From Saussurea involucrata (taxonomy: Eukaryota; Streptophyta; Magnoliopsida; Asterales; Asteraceae), in contig CM066321.1 of the NCBI GenBank assembly GCA_033807775.1, positions 249,972,422 to 250,036,421 of the forward strand: DNA of 64,000 bases. The letters are read 5' to 3'. A model generated the notes under the pieces. That model was not told the origin of the DNA and did no database searches. It saw only the letters and a list, made by a program, of their open reading frames with translations. The position numbers and the translations under genes were made by a program. Numbering within the stretch: position 1 is the first letter of the stretch; the number at the start of each line of letters is the position of its first letter. Positions 45,287 to 54,953 of this stretch are shown here, piece by piece.

Positions 45287-46592
45287 TAAACAGAAGATTC
45301 AAGCAGATTGAAGAGCAAATTGAAGAAATTTTACACTAAGTGCTCAAGAATTCGGACCACTCATTCTTTACTGTTCATCTGAAGTCTTATCATTAAGACA
45401 TAAATTTTTCTTAAATTTTGATCTTTTGATTCGATTTCTTGCATCACTGAACTCGGAATTGATCACTGATCATCTTTAATTCTTGAATCAACATCAAAAA
45501 CTGCACAGAATCGACAGATCTGATCAATTTTTGAAGTTTTTTCAAAAAGTTCAAAATCACTGTTTGGATCTTAATCTGGTTAAATTGTCCGAATTGTGAA
45601 TCGTGATTAACAGGAAAAGTGTGCGGATTTGAATTACGAGCATTTTGATATAAGATTCATCAAAATTGATCAAGAATTGAAAGAGATATGGCAAATTAAG
45701 TGATTCTGAAGTTCGAAGTGGTGAATTCGGATCATTCTTGGTGAATTCGGATCATTCTTGGTGAATTCGGATCATTCAAAGAAGAATTCGGAGTGTTCTT
45801 GGAATTACAAGTGTAGAATTCGACTCAACAAGCATTCGAATTCATAGAATTCGAACTCTGTTAAGTTCGAATTGAGGCTGAATTCGAACCCTTTAGATTC
45901 GAATTGAGAAGTTGAGAATTCATCTGAGTTGGTTTATTTTTCAAGTAAAGAATTCGAACCCTGTTGAATTCGAATTGATTGAATTCGAATCAAGCTACGT
46001 TCGAATTGAGTGAATTCGAATCAAGTGACGTTCGAATTGAGTGAATTCGACCAAGGTACATCCGAATTGAGTGAATTCGAACCAAGGTACGTCCGAATTG
46101 AGTGAATTCGAACCAAGGTACGTCCGAATTGAGTGAATTCGAACCAAGGTACGTCCGAATTGAGTGAATTCGAACCAAGGTACGTCCGAATTGAGTGAAT
46201 TCGAATCCTTCTTGATTCGAATTGAGTGAATTCGAATCCTTCTTGATTCGAATTGAGTGAATTCGAATCCTTCTTCATTCGAATTGAGCAAATTCGAATC
46301 CTTCTTCATCCGAATTCATTGAATTCGAACCCTTATTCATCCGAATTCATTGAATTCGAACCCTTATACATCCGAATTCATTGAATTCGAACCCGTATAC
46401 ATTCGAATTCTTGTGAATAAAAATAAAAAAAAAAGAGTTTTTTGAGAAAATTTTTTATCCCGAAATTTTTTCTATAGTGTATTTCATACACTGTAAGAGC
46501 TTTTCAAGAAAAATTTTTATATATTTTTTTTGTGTATTTTCATACACTGTCTGCTTGATCTTCTGAACGATCAATTTCTAGCAATATTCAAA
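45287..46592 (+). other. E5 5' leader with AATTCGAA hairpin array
   Basis: A 1.3-kb non-coding leader. Positions 45720-46416 are a dense array built on AATTCG/CGAATT. First come three 20-bp GTGAATTCGGATCATTCTTG units, then about a dozen units near 31 bp in which AATTCGAA and TTCGAATT arms face each other across an 8-12 nt loop. After the array come a poly-A/T stretch and two copies of a CATACACTGT motif (about 46486-46550). Minus-strand open frames through the array are artefacts of the repeat. Confidence 0.85.
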
Positions 46593-48371
46593 ATGGTTTT
46601 ACAACAAGTTATAGTTAAAAGCAGTGGTGAAGATTTGAAGCAAACTCTGAAAAAGGAGATTCCTCCAATTGCAAAAGTTTTTGTTAAACCAAATGTAAAG
46701 TTGCAACAAGTCATTATAACAGAAACATCTGTTAATTCACATGTATCTGTTAAACCAAATAATGAAGTGTTGCAACAAGTCATAATAACAAAAACACCTC
46801 CAAAGCCACTTGAAAAAGCTAAGGCAAATAATGGAATTTTGCAACAAGTTATTTTATCAGAAACATCTCCTATATCAGAAACTCCTGTTAAAGATAATGC
46901 TTCAAATTCTTCAACTCCTATTTTAAATAAAGCATTGGAAGAAGAAAATGTTGATCTGAAAAGACAAATTTTAGACATTTCTTCTTCAAATGCTAAACTT
47001 ACTAAAAGAATAACTGATCTTGAAGTTTATATTGCAGATCTTGAAGCAAAGAAAGACAACTCAAGTCTGCACGATCAAATCGAGAATCTTCAAGAGAAAG
47101 TAACAACTCTTCAAAAAGAAAATGCCGATTTGAAGAGTAGAGAAGAAAAGAGAGTGAAGTGGAACTTAAAGTTACATGCTCAATTAAAAGAAGTTAAAGA
47201 TATAGGGAAAATTTTGGACAGTGAAAATGCCGATCTAAAGAGAAAACTGTCTAATTTTTCTTTTGAAGAAAAGAAAGTTTTTGAAGAAAAGAAAGAGACT
47301 GAGCTGAAATGTATAAAACTTTCAAAACAAGTTTCAGACTTTGAGAAAGTTTTATTTTTAGAAAAAGACAAGCTCGAAAAAGAAAGAGCTAAATTTGAAA
47401 CTGAACGCAAATCTTTTGAAATTAAAAGTTCTGAACTTTCCGTGAAAATCTCTGAATTAGAAAATCTTTTGGAAAAGGAAAGAAAAGATTTCACGGAAAA
47501 GAAAAATCTCTTTGAAAAGGAAAGTAAAACCCTTAAAAAGAAAAATATGGAAATTTTCAAAGAGATTACTGATAAAAGAATGTTTTTGGAAAAAGATTTT
47601 GAATCAGAACGTGTATATTTTGAAGATGTGATTCTTAATCTTACCAAAAGATTATCTGGTTTATCAGCTGATATTATGAAGGATCAGTTGATCAAATCTG
47701 ATCTCCAAAAGAAATTTGATCTAATTTCTAAAGAGAAAAATGTTTTGATAAACAAAGTCAAAGAACTTGAAGACGTCATTTTTAAATTTGATGTCTCAAA
47801 GCAGACCAGTCATAATTCTATCTTTCAGACTCCATTTGTTGATTCAAATGATTCTGAATGTTCTTTTAAAACTGCTTCAAGTTCAAGTTTTAAAAACATT
47901 CCTTCTAAACAACTTAATAGATCAACAGATTTCTCAAAAGGTCAGATTCGTTCGTCTAATCTTTTCTATAATCCTCTGTTTGATAAATCGGATGATATTG
48001 TTAAAGTGCCTAAAGTTAATACTTCCAAACCTGAAGAAGTTCCAGTCTTCAAAAGGGTGAAGATGGAATGGAGAGTAAAAGGCACAACAGTTCCAAAGAA
48101 AGAAGTGCCAAAATCATCTGTATTCACATCAAATGCCAAGAAGAACAATGCGCCAAAAGGTAAATTTTCTGCTAAACCTAATCCTATTCATCATGTAAAT
48201 CATCTGATTAGGGTGGCCCATAAGAAAATCTGTTGTTCTTACTGTGGTTCAAATGATTTTGTGCATAAAGGTTATACTTCTTTTTGGTACGGTACTTATA
48301 GTATTCCTTCAAAGAGATCTACACCTAACCCACTAGGACCCAAGTGCCATTGGGTACCAAAATCTGCTTAA
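46593..48371 (+). CDS. E5 Gag-tail-like protein: coiled coil plus CCxxC zinc-finger-like motif, 592 aa
   Basis: The start is the ATG at 46593 (AAAATGG context); the frame upstream has no ATG. Residues 1-100 hold four repeats of 20-35 residues, each opening with L-Q-Q-V-I. Residues about 120-410 are almost continuous heptad-rich coiled coil (lysine, glutamate, leucine). A serine-rich linker follows. Near the end a K-I-C-C-S-Y-C-G-S-N-D-F motif matches the cysteine patch in E2 Gag, and the protein closes with W-V-P-K-S-A like the Gag proteins here. No capsid, CCHC knuckle or enzyme domain is present. A role in particle assembly or RNA binding, using partner Gag from an autonomous element, is inference. 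Confidence 0.85.
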   Translation: MVLQQVIVKSSGEDLKQTLKKEIPPIAKVFVKPNVKLQQVIITETSVNSHVSVKPNNEVLQQVIITKTPPKPLEKAKANNGILQQVILSETSPISETPVKDNASNSSTPILNKALEEENVDLKRQILDISSSNAKLTKRITDLEVYIADLEAKKDNSSLHDQIENLQEKVTTLQKENADLKSREEKRVKWNLKLHAQLKEVKDIGKILDSENADLKRKLSNFSFEEKKVFEEKKETELKCIKLSKQVSDFEKVLFLEKDKLEKERAKFETERKSFEIKSSELSVKISELENLLEKERKDFTEKKNLFEKESKTLKKKNMEIFKEITDKRMFLEKDFESERVYFEDVILNLTKRLSGLSADIMKDQLIKSDLQKKFDLISKEKNVLINKVKELEDVIFKFDVSKQTSHNSIFQTPFVDSNDSECSFKTASSSSFKNIPSKQLNRSTDFSKGQIRSSNLFYNPLFDKSDDIVKVPKVNTSKPEEVPVFKRVKMEWRVKGTTVPKKEVPKSSVFTSNAKKNNAPKGKFSAKPNPIHHVNHLIRVAHKKICCSYCGSNDFVHKGYTSFWYGTYSIPSKRSTPNPLGPKCHWVPKSA

Positions 48372-50659
48372 ACTGTTTTGTAGGTACATCATGTGTTGTA
48401 CTGATTTGTAGATACATACCACACACATGACTGAAAACAGAAGAGAAGCGGCGTATTTCTATGAAGAATATTTGTACCATTAAGGGGGAGACAAATAACA
48501 ATGGTTTCTGAATACATCAATTCAGGACCCGTGCTTAAATGTAAATGGCTTTTGAACATATCAGTTCAAAACCCGTGCTTCAACGACAATGGCTTCTGAA
48601 CAATTCAGTTCAGGACCCGTACTTCAACGACTAAGACTTCTAAACAAATCAGTTTAGAACTCACACTTCTCAGGTGATATCCTTAACTGTTACATCTTTC
48701 TGTTTCAAGGAACGTGGTAAAAGGTAACATTGGATTATATTTTGTGTCTACCACTTTGAAAATTTGAATCTTTACAAATTTAATTCAATGAGATAAAATT
48801 TTCAATTTTCATTCAATGAATTAAATGTGTGCTAAAAGATGATTTTACAAGTATTTTTGTATTATTTGAGTTAGATTTGTTTCAACTTTCACCTCTGAAA
48901 TAATCGAAAGATCAGCAAAACATGAATGAAATTATGCTGAATGCTCAAAGTTATGTGAATCTGGACTTATATAGAATATAATGCTCAAAAAGCCTATTTA
49001 TCAGAATGATGAATGGAAACGAAAATATGGGGGAAGCACTATGATTAAGAACCAAGTGATTGAGATATCATTCATATTTTGTGATGGAAATTCGAACTTA
49101 TATAGAATATCATTTAGTTTGAAAGTTTGTGCCTGTGGCCTTTCTGGTTTGGGAGAGTAAGTCCTAAGGGGTGCTCGACACCTAGTCCCTAAGATCAACT
49201 GGTCTGGGATCGGCTGACCCAAATCCTGCAATAGAACCAGATAGAAAGCCATGTTTTACTGGTACAAATGGGTTTAAGATATATCGATGTGGCCTTTCTG
49301 GTTTGGGAAATTAAGTTCTAAGGGGTGCTCGTCACCTAGCACCTAAGGCCAACTGGTCTGGGATCTGCTGACCCAAATCCTGCTATAGAACCAGATAGAA
49401 AGTCATGTTTAACGGTGTATCTTATTCTTACTAAACTTTTTGATCAAAAGATGCCAATGAGCACAAAATCAAAAGATGCCAATGTGCACAAATCAAAAGA
49501 TGCCAATGAGCACAAAAGAAAAGATGCCAATGAGCACACATCTCTTGAAACTTGGGAAAATACAAAGTCGCGATAAACCCGTAAATTTGTGAAAATTCTG
49601 ATTTTGGACAAATAGTGTGAGTAGAGCAAAATATTCTTATATGTTTTAGAATTGCATATGCTTGAAGCTAATCATATTTCCCATGCTAGCACACCAAATA
49701 GATTTAATAAAGGGGTTGAAACTGAACATTTTTTAACTTGATATACAATGATGACTTGTTCTTGAATCCAAACACATGCATTTGATTTCATTTGATTGAA
49801 AAATCTGTTAAATTTCATTAAGTTGAATTTCTTTTATAAAGTTTTCAAATGATCAAATGTTTGTAGTTATAAAATAAAATTCAATGAATGTTATTTTCCT
49901 TGTGTAAATTTGTTTTAAAATTTGTGCTACAATTTCAAATATTGTGCGTTATTGAAATATATGCATACTTTCAGGGGGAGAAAATAAATTGCTCCAGAAT
50001 TCTTATTTTGAGGGGGGAGCAAGGTTATTCTGTAAGGAGGAGATTGTTAGCAATACTCAAAGACACGACTGAAATTGAAAATGGTTTTCGATGCTCACCA
50101 TCATCGAAAAAGGGGGAGAAAAGTTTAATTTCAATTTCATGTCAAAGAATTTTCAAATCAAAGATATTTCAAGTCAAAGATTCGTGAACAAAGACTGAAG
50201 ATTGGGGAGAAGGATCATGTGAAGTCCAAATGTTGTTGAATTTGGTTATCTTAGTTCTGAGTGGTTATCGGAATGCGCTTACACCTAAAAGTTCAACAAT
50301 GTGGATGGTTTCACATCTTTCTGATCCAAACTCTAATTGTTTCTGATTCATCTTGTTCCAAATTGATGGTTTTATACAAAGATCGGAATTTCATGTTCAT
50401 GACTTGAAGATAATCTGTTGAAGATTTTATTGAAGAAGATTGATTTTTCAAAGAGAAAGACAAAGACTTTTCATGTTTGACTGAAGTTTCTTCAAAGTTG
50501 AGTTCTTAAAGAATGTCAAAGCATATAGTTCGCCGTGAACTAGTGGAGATAAAGCTATTTGAAGATGGTTTGATAGAGTGTCTGTTTGAGAAGATTGACT
50601 TTACAAAGAGCTGAAGACTGCTGTTATTTTTTTTAAATCTTGAATCCAAAGGGGGAGAT
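48372..50659 (+). other. E5 3' non-coding region with repeat arrays and several polypurine tracts
   Basis: No ORF is credible. From left to right: a tract (about 48482), a 44-bp hairpin array (48505-48660), two copies (49136-49258 and 49291-49413) of a block starting TGGCCTTTCTGGTTTGGGA, four copies (49445-49540) of a 24-25 bp unit with AAAAGATGCCAATG, further tracts (about 49973, 50010, 50108), and the final tract AAAGGGGGAGAT at 50648-50659. E7 has the same order. Confidence 0.85.
48505..48660 (+). repeat. E5 array of four hairpins with 44-bp period
   Basis: The stems start exactly at 48508, 48552, 48596 and 48640. Each has a 6-bp or longer stem and a 6-nt loop ending in TCA: CTGAAT..ATTCAG, TTGAAC..GTTCAA, CTGAAC..GTTCAG, CTAAAC..GTTTAG. 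Paired positions change together. Confidence 0.9.
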
Positions 50660-50925
50660 TGTTAGAGCATTGTTGTATTCAAGATTTACTGTAAAGTCAA
50701 TGTACTGTATGAGTCTATACAGTATTGTGAATGCCTTTATACCTTGTATGTTATGGGTATAAATAGGCTTGTCTAGACCATTTGTTAGTAACACTTTAGA
50801 AAGCTTTAGTAATCTTTTAGAAACCTTTTGTAATCCTTTGAGCTCAATACATGGATGACATATTTGCTCTCTAGATTCTCTCTCACTACATTCATATCTT
50901 ATTGCTAGAGATCTGGGATTTCACA
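50660..50925 (+). repeat. E5 3' LTR (266 bp)
   Basis: Differs from the 5' LTR by one base in my reading. It directly follows the polypurine tract and is followed by the CTCTC target copy. Confidence 0.95.
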
Positions 50926-51911
50926 CTCTCCTCAGATGGCTCAGAGCCTAAGTATGCTGGGGTTCTCACCTCAGGTTCTTGAGGTTGAGCAGCATGTCTA
51001 TAGTTTTGGATAGAAATGTGGTCTGGGCTTATCAGAGCGAGCATTGTACCTGGAACGCGTCGTATGAGGGGATATTCTCCTGAAGTGGTGGGATTGAATC
51101 TGGTCATGACCCAGTTCCTGAACATGTTGCCTTGTTGAGTCAATTCCAGACTCTGAAATGCTCTTCTGATTACCAACCCGATAAACCTTGGAAACTTGAT
51201 GTTCTTCAGGAATTTATGTTGCCCAACTTATCCTCCTTTGGCAATGGCAGAGGTCTTGAGATTGACAGCAGTGAGAAGATCGGTGTAGAGAATGCTGGCA
51301 TAGTCAAGATTTCTTTGAAAGAACAATCCATACATTATCTGTAGGATTTCTATGCTTGCTTGATCTTGACTACCAGATTTTCCTGTGAGGGTTCAGTTCA
51401 GTGCAGAGAACATGAAATTCCACACTGGTGGTAGATTCTGTCTTTTGAATGCTCCGATTCGGGTGATATCTTTGTTGTAGCCTAGAAATCGTACAAATTC
51501 CAGAAGGACAGCAGTATTGGGTGGCTTCTCGAAAGCTTCTATGTTGAGCTGTCGCTTGCTCTTCATTCCAAGGATTCTCCGAAGGGTAGTTGCTCTGATT
51601 CTGATCGTTCCAGAACCTCCATCTCGACCAGAATCCACATTGCCGATTATTCCGTTGAGCTCTTCTACGTGTTGGCATGTAGTCCACCATTGCTTGATGT
51701 AGAGCTCATGAATGTTGTCGTCGAAGTCTGTTAGGGCTTTGAAGATTTCTGAGTTTCTGAAGAACTCCAGAAATATGTGGTATGTAGGTAGATAGAGAGC
51801 AGGGTTTGGATCTAATCGATGGTTGCTTTCAGCGAACTCGTATGGGAGAATAACAATTTGGTCGACGGGACCAATACGGCTTGAATCTGCTGAGTGTTGG
51901 GGGTTTGCCAT
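50926..51911 (-). pseudogene. E6 aORF, N-terminal part (two in-frame stops, cut by E5)
   Basis: ATG at 51911. The frame carries TGA at 51393-51395 and TAA at 51228-51230. The first is likely a CGA change, since the E1 aORF has arginine there. Sequence I-L-N-R/A-L-N, followed by L-T-G-K, and nearby motifs align with E1 residues 190-240, so both proteins share an N-terminal domain of unknown function. The frame continues at 45006 across E5; together the parts span 1,280 codons. Confidence 0.8.
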
Positions 51912-52637
51912 TTTTGCAGGTTTGAGTTTTGAAGGTTTGAATGAAGAGGAAAGATGAACAGGGTTTAAATAAAAGAGGGTTAAGGTTTTGGATATTTATA
52001 GTCCGAGCTTGTGGCTGAGTAATCGCCGCAGATACTGTAGGCACTCGAGTGTCAGAAGGTGGAGTGGCCTGAAATGTGTATCGTGGGGACAGCTAGTGGT
52101 TTAGCTTTCAATTGGAGATTGCCACGTGGATTTGTTCTGACCACTTTTGTGCAAGTAAACCGTCGCGGTTAGAGATGTGTGGGTTACAAGTGGTTGACGT
52201 TTAGAAATGACCCGCTCTCTGATGACGTGTTCTGATGACATGGCAGAATAGACTAACAGAGCTCTGATGGAGCTGTGTTAAGTTGCTTCTGTTGCGTGGC
52301 CTCCATTTCTTACCGTTACCTTTACCAGAACTTGTTCTGATGTGAGATGGTCAGAACTTTACATGATCAAACAGAGTTCTGATGAGAAGCAACAGAGGCT
52401 CTGATGAGATGTCAGAGTTCTGACTGGTTCTCCAAAAGATTTAGCCTTAATCTCAAAAAGCAAAGTCAATTTGGTTTTGGAAATTTGATTATTGACTTGC
52501 TCCCCCTAAAACCATGCAATTTTCCTTTAAGAGCTCCCCCTCGACAGATGAGCCTTCCCTTCCTTTGATTTATTATTATTATTTTTTTGATAGAGCTCTG
52601 GTAGGAACATCAGAGCCTCTGTTGATTTTAAACAGAG
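51912..52637 (-). promoter_or_regulatory. E6 pol-aORF spacer with candidate aORF promoter
   Basis: On the minus strand a TATA box (TATAAATATC, 52000-51991) lies about 80 bp before the ATG, and a perfect G-box CACGTG is at 52123-52128. A pyrimidine-rich leader follows. The rest of the spacer (52200-52637) contains CAGAG/CTCTG words and a CTCCCCCT tract (about 52500) corresponding to an extra polypurine tract. The layout matches E1. Activity is inferred. Confidence 0.45.
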
Positions 52638-54687
52638 TTAGGAGGACAAGTTCAGCATACCCAGTTTGCTGATTAGGAAGTTAAATCTCCTTTCATTAAG
52701 GGCTTTTGTAAACAAATCAGCAAGCTGGAGGTCTGTTGAAACAAAGTACATTTCAATAGTCCCTTTTTCAACATGATCCTTTATGAAGTGATACCTTATG
52801 TCGATGTGCTTGGTCTTTGAGTGCTGAACTGGATTCGCAGTTATGGCAATGGCACTCTTGGAGTCACATAGAATTGGAATCTTACCATACTCCAGACCAT
52901 AATCTCTGAGTTGTGTCTTCATCCATATTACTTGGGAGCAACAACTAGCAGCATCAACATATTCCGCTTCTGCTGTAGAGGTTGAAACACAGTTCTGTTT
53001 CTTGGATGTCCAACTCACCAACTTTTCTCCAAGCATTTGGCAGCTACCAGAGGTACTCTTTCTGTCGTTCTTGCATCCTCCATAGTCTGAGTCTGTGTAT
53101 GCTACAAGCTCGAAACCAGAGTTAAGAGGATACCAGAGACCCAAAAATTGAGCCCCTTTCAGATATTTAAAGATACGTTTGACAGCTGTTAAATGAGTTT
53201 CGGTAGGATTTGCCTGAAATCTGGCACAGAGACAGGTTGCATACATTATATCAGGTCTACTGGCGGTTAAGTACAAAAGTGACCCTATCATGCCTCTGTA
53301 GTGCTTGACATCTGTTGGTTCACCATTAGGATCAGAGTCAAGTTTAACTCCAGTGGCAATAGGAGTTTTCATTGGTTTTGAATTATTGAGCTTATATTTT
53401 TTCAACATGTCAGAGATGTATTTGGACTGACTTATGAAAGTCCCTCTGTCAGATTGTTTGACTTGTAAACCCAGGAAGAAAGAGAGTTCTCCCATCATGC
53501 TCATTTTGAATTCACTTTTCATTAAGGATTCAAACTTATCACAGTACTTTTGCCGTGTAGACCCAAAGATAATATCATCAACATATATTTGTACCAGAAG
53601 TATATCATTTTTATATCTCCTGAAGAATAGAGTTTTATCGACGGTACCTTTCTCGAAGTGATTGATCAACAGAAATTTGGACAGAGTTTCATACCAGGCT
53701 CTGGGAGCTTGCTTAAGACCGTAGAGCGCTTTGTCTAGTTTGTAAACGTGGTCTGGAAACTCTGAGCATTCAAAACCAGGAGGTTGCTGGACATAAATTT
53801 CTTCTTGCAGCTTGCCGTTTAGAAAGGGAGACTTGACGTCCATTTGATAGACCTTAAAACCTTTATGAGCAGCATAGGCTAGGAAGATTCTTATTGCTTC
53901 TAGCCTAGCCACAGGAGCAAAGGTTTCGTCATAGTCAATCCCTTCTTCCTGTCTATATCCCTTTGCAACCAGACGAGCTTTGTTTCTGATGATAATCCCA
54001 TCTTCATCCTTTTTGTTTCTAAACACCCATTTGGTTCCAATGGCTGTTTTTCCTTTTGGGAGTGGAACCAAGGACCAGACTTTATTTCTCTCAAATTCCA
54101 GAAGCTCTTCTTGCATAGCTTCGATCCAATTTGGGTCCTCTAGGGCTTCAGAAATCTTCTTTGGCTCAATCATGCTTAGAAAATTTACAAAGAAAGCTTC
54201 ATTGATTGTGGCCGATCTTGTCTTTACACCATCTTCAGCATCACCAATTATAAGATGATGAGGATGATCCTTTGTCCATCGTGTCATGGGAGCATGGACA
54301 ACGGGTGGCGTCTGTGCTTCTGATGGGAAAAGACGAACTTCAACATCAAAGTTCTGTAGGTTTGGACCAGGGCTCTGTGGCACACAAATTTGGAGAGTGG
54401 CCTCATTGCTCTGAGAGTCATTAACAGGGCTCTGTGATGGCGAACTTTCAAACAAGGAATTTCTTCCGACGTTTGTCATCAGAGGTGATGAAGGCTCTTG
54501 TTCAGGTTCTCTTTCATTCTGGTGTGGTTCCTCATTTCTCTGAATTACTCCTGTAGACAGAGAAGTAGATGGTGAAGTATTAGAGGGTCCAGTGAGAGAT
54601 GTACCTGTCAGATTTTGATCTGTTGAGTTCTGAGCTTGATCTCCTCTGTTGAAGTTATCATAGGAATCATCATCGAAGAAATCATTG
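52638..54687 (-). pseudogene. E6 pol, RT-RNase H part (open frame, separated from integrase by E7)
   Basis: The frame is open from the E7 junction to TAG/TAA at 52638-52640. Counting from the ATG at 54479, RT motif A aspartate is at 213 and Y-V-D-D at 299-302. RNase H motifs (T-D-S-D-Y-G-G, A-E-A-E-Y, C-D-S-K-S) are all present. Motif A reads D-V-K-S-P-F where E1 has D-V-K-S-A-F, and N-G-K replaces N-G-E just after. The proline could harm the active site. Joined with 60600-61989, pol is 1,144 residues without a stop. Confidence 0.88.
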
Positions 54688-54953
54688 TGTTAAATCCCAA
54701 ATCTCTAGCAATAAGATATGAATGTAGTGAGAGAGAATCTAGAGAGCAAATATGTCATCCATGTATTGAGCTCAAAGGATTACAAAAGGTTTCTAAAAGA
54801 TTACAAAAGCTTTCTAAAGTATTTCTTACAAATGAACTAGACAAGCCTATTTATACCCATGACATACAAGGTATAGAGGCATTCACAATACTGTATAGAC
54901 TCATACAGTACATTGACTTTACAGTAAATCTTGAATACAATAATGCTCTAACA
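54688..54953 (-). repeat. E7 3' LTR (266 bp)
   Basis: Plus-strand start TGTTAAATCCC, end GCTCTAACA, next to the polypurine tract complement ATCTCCCCCTTT. Confidence 0.95.

Larger units (their letters stand above)
45007..50925 (+). mobile_element. E5: young non-autonomous LTR element inside the E6 aORF
   Basis: 5,919 bp with 266-bp LTRs and the 5-bp target duplication CTCTC (45002-45006 and 50926-50930). Between the LTRs lie a primer binding site, a long repeat-rich leader, one ORF, a 2.3-kb 3' region with tandem repeats, and the polypurine tract. There is no capsid, protease, integrase or RT. The two LTRs differ by one base by my reading (A at about 45024 against G), so insertion was recent. 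Its mobility must depend on enzymes of another element. Confidence 0.95.

Noticed and set aside
45990..46309. Overlapping minus-strand ORFs with I-H-S-I-R and S-L-N-S repeats
   Set aside because: These are readings of the palindromic leader array in three frames. They have no start context and no homologue, and the array is non-coding in E7.
48505..48660. Regular 44-bp repeats that look CRISPR-like
   Set aside because: They lie within an LTR element of a plant genome, have no unique spacers, and the periodic part includes the spacer; no cas genes.
49444..49629. ORF with repeated L-A-S-F residues
   Set aside because: Antisense reading of a 24-25 bp tandem repeat. It is also present in E7 because the DNA is shared, with no support as a protein.
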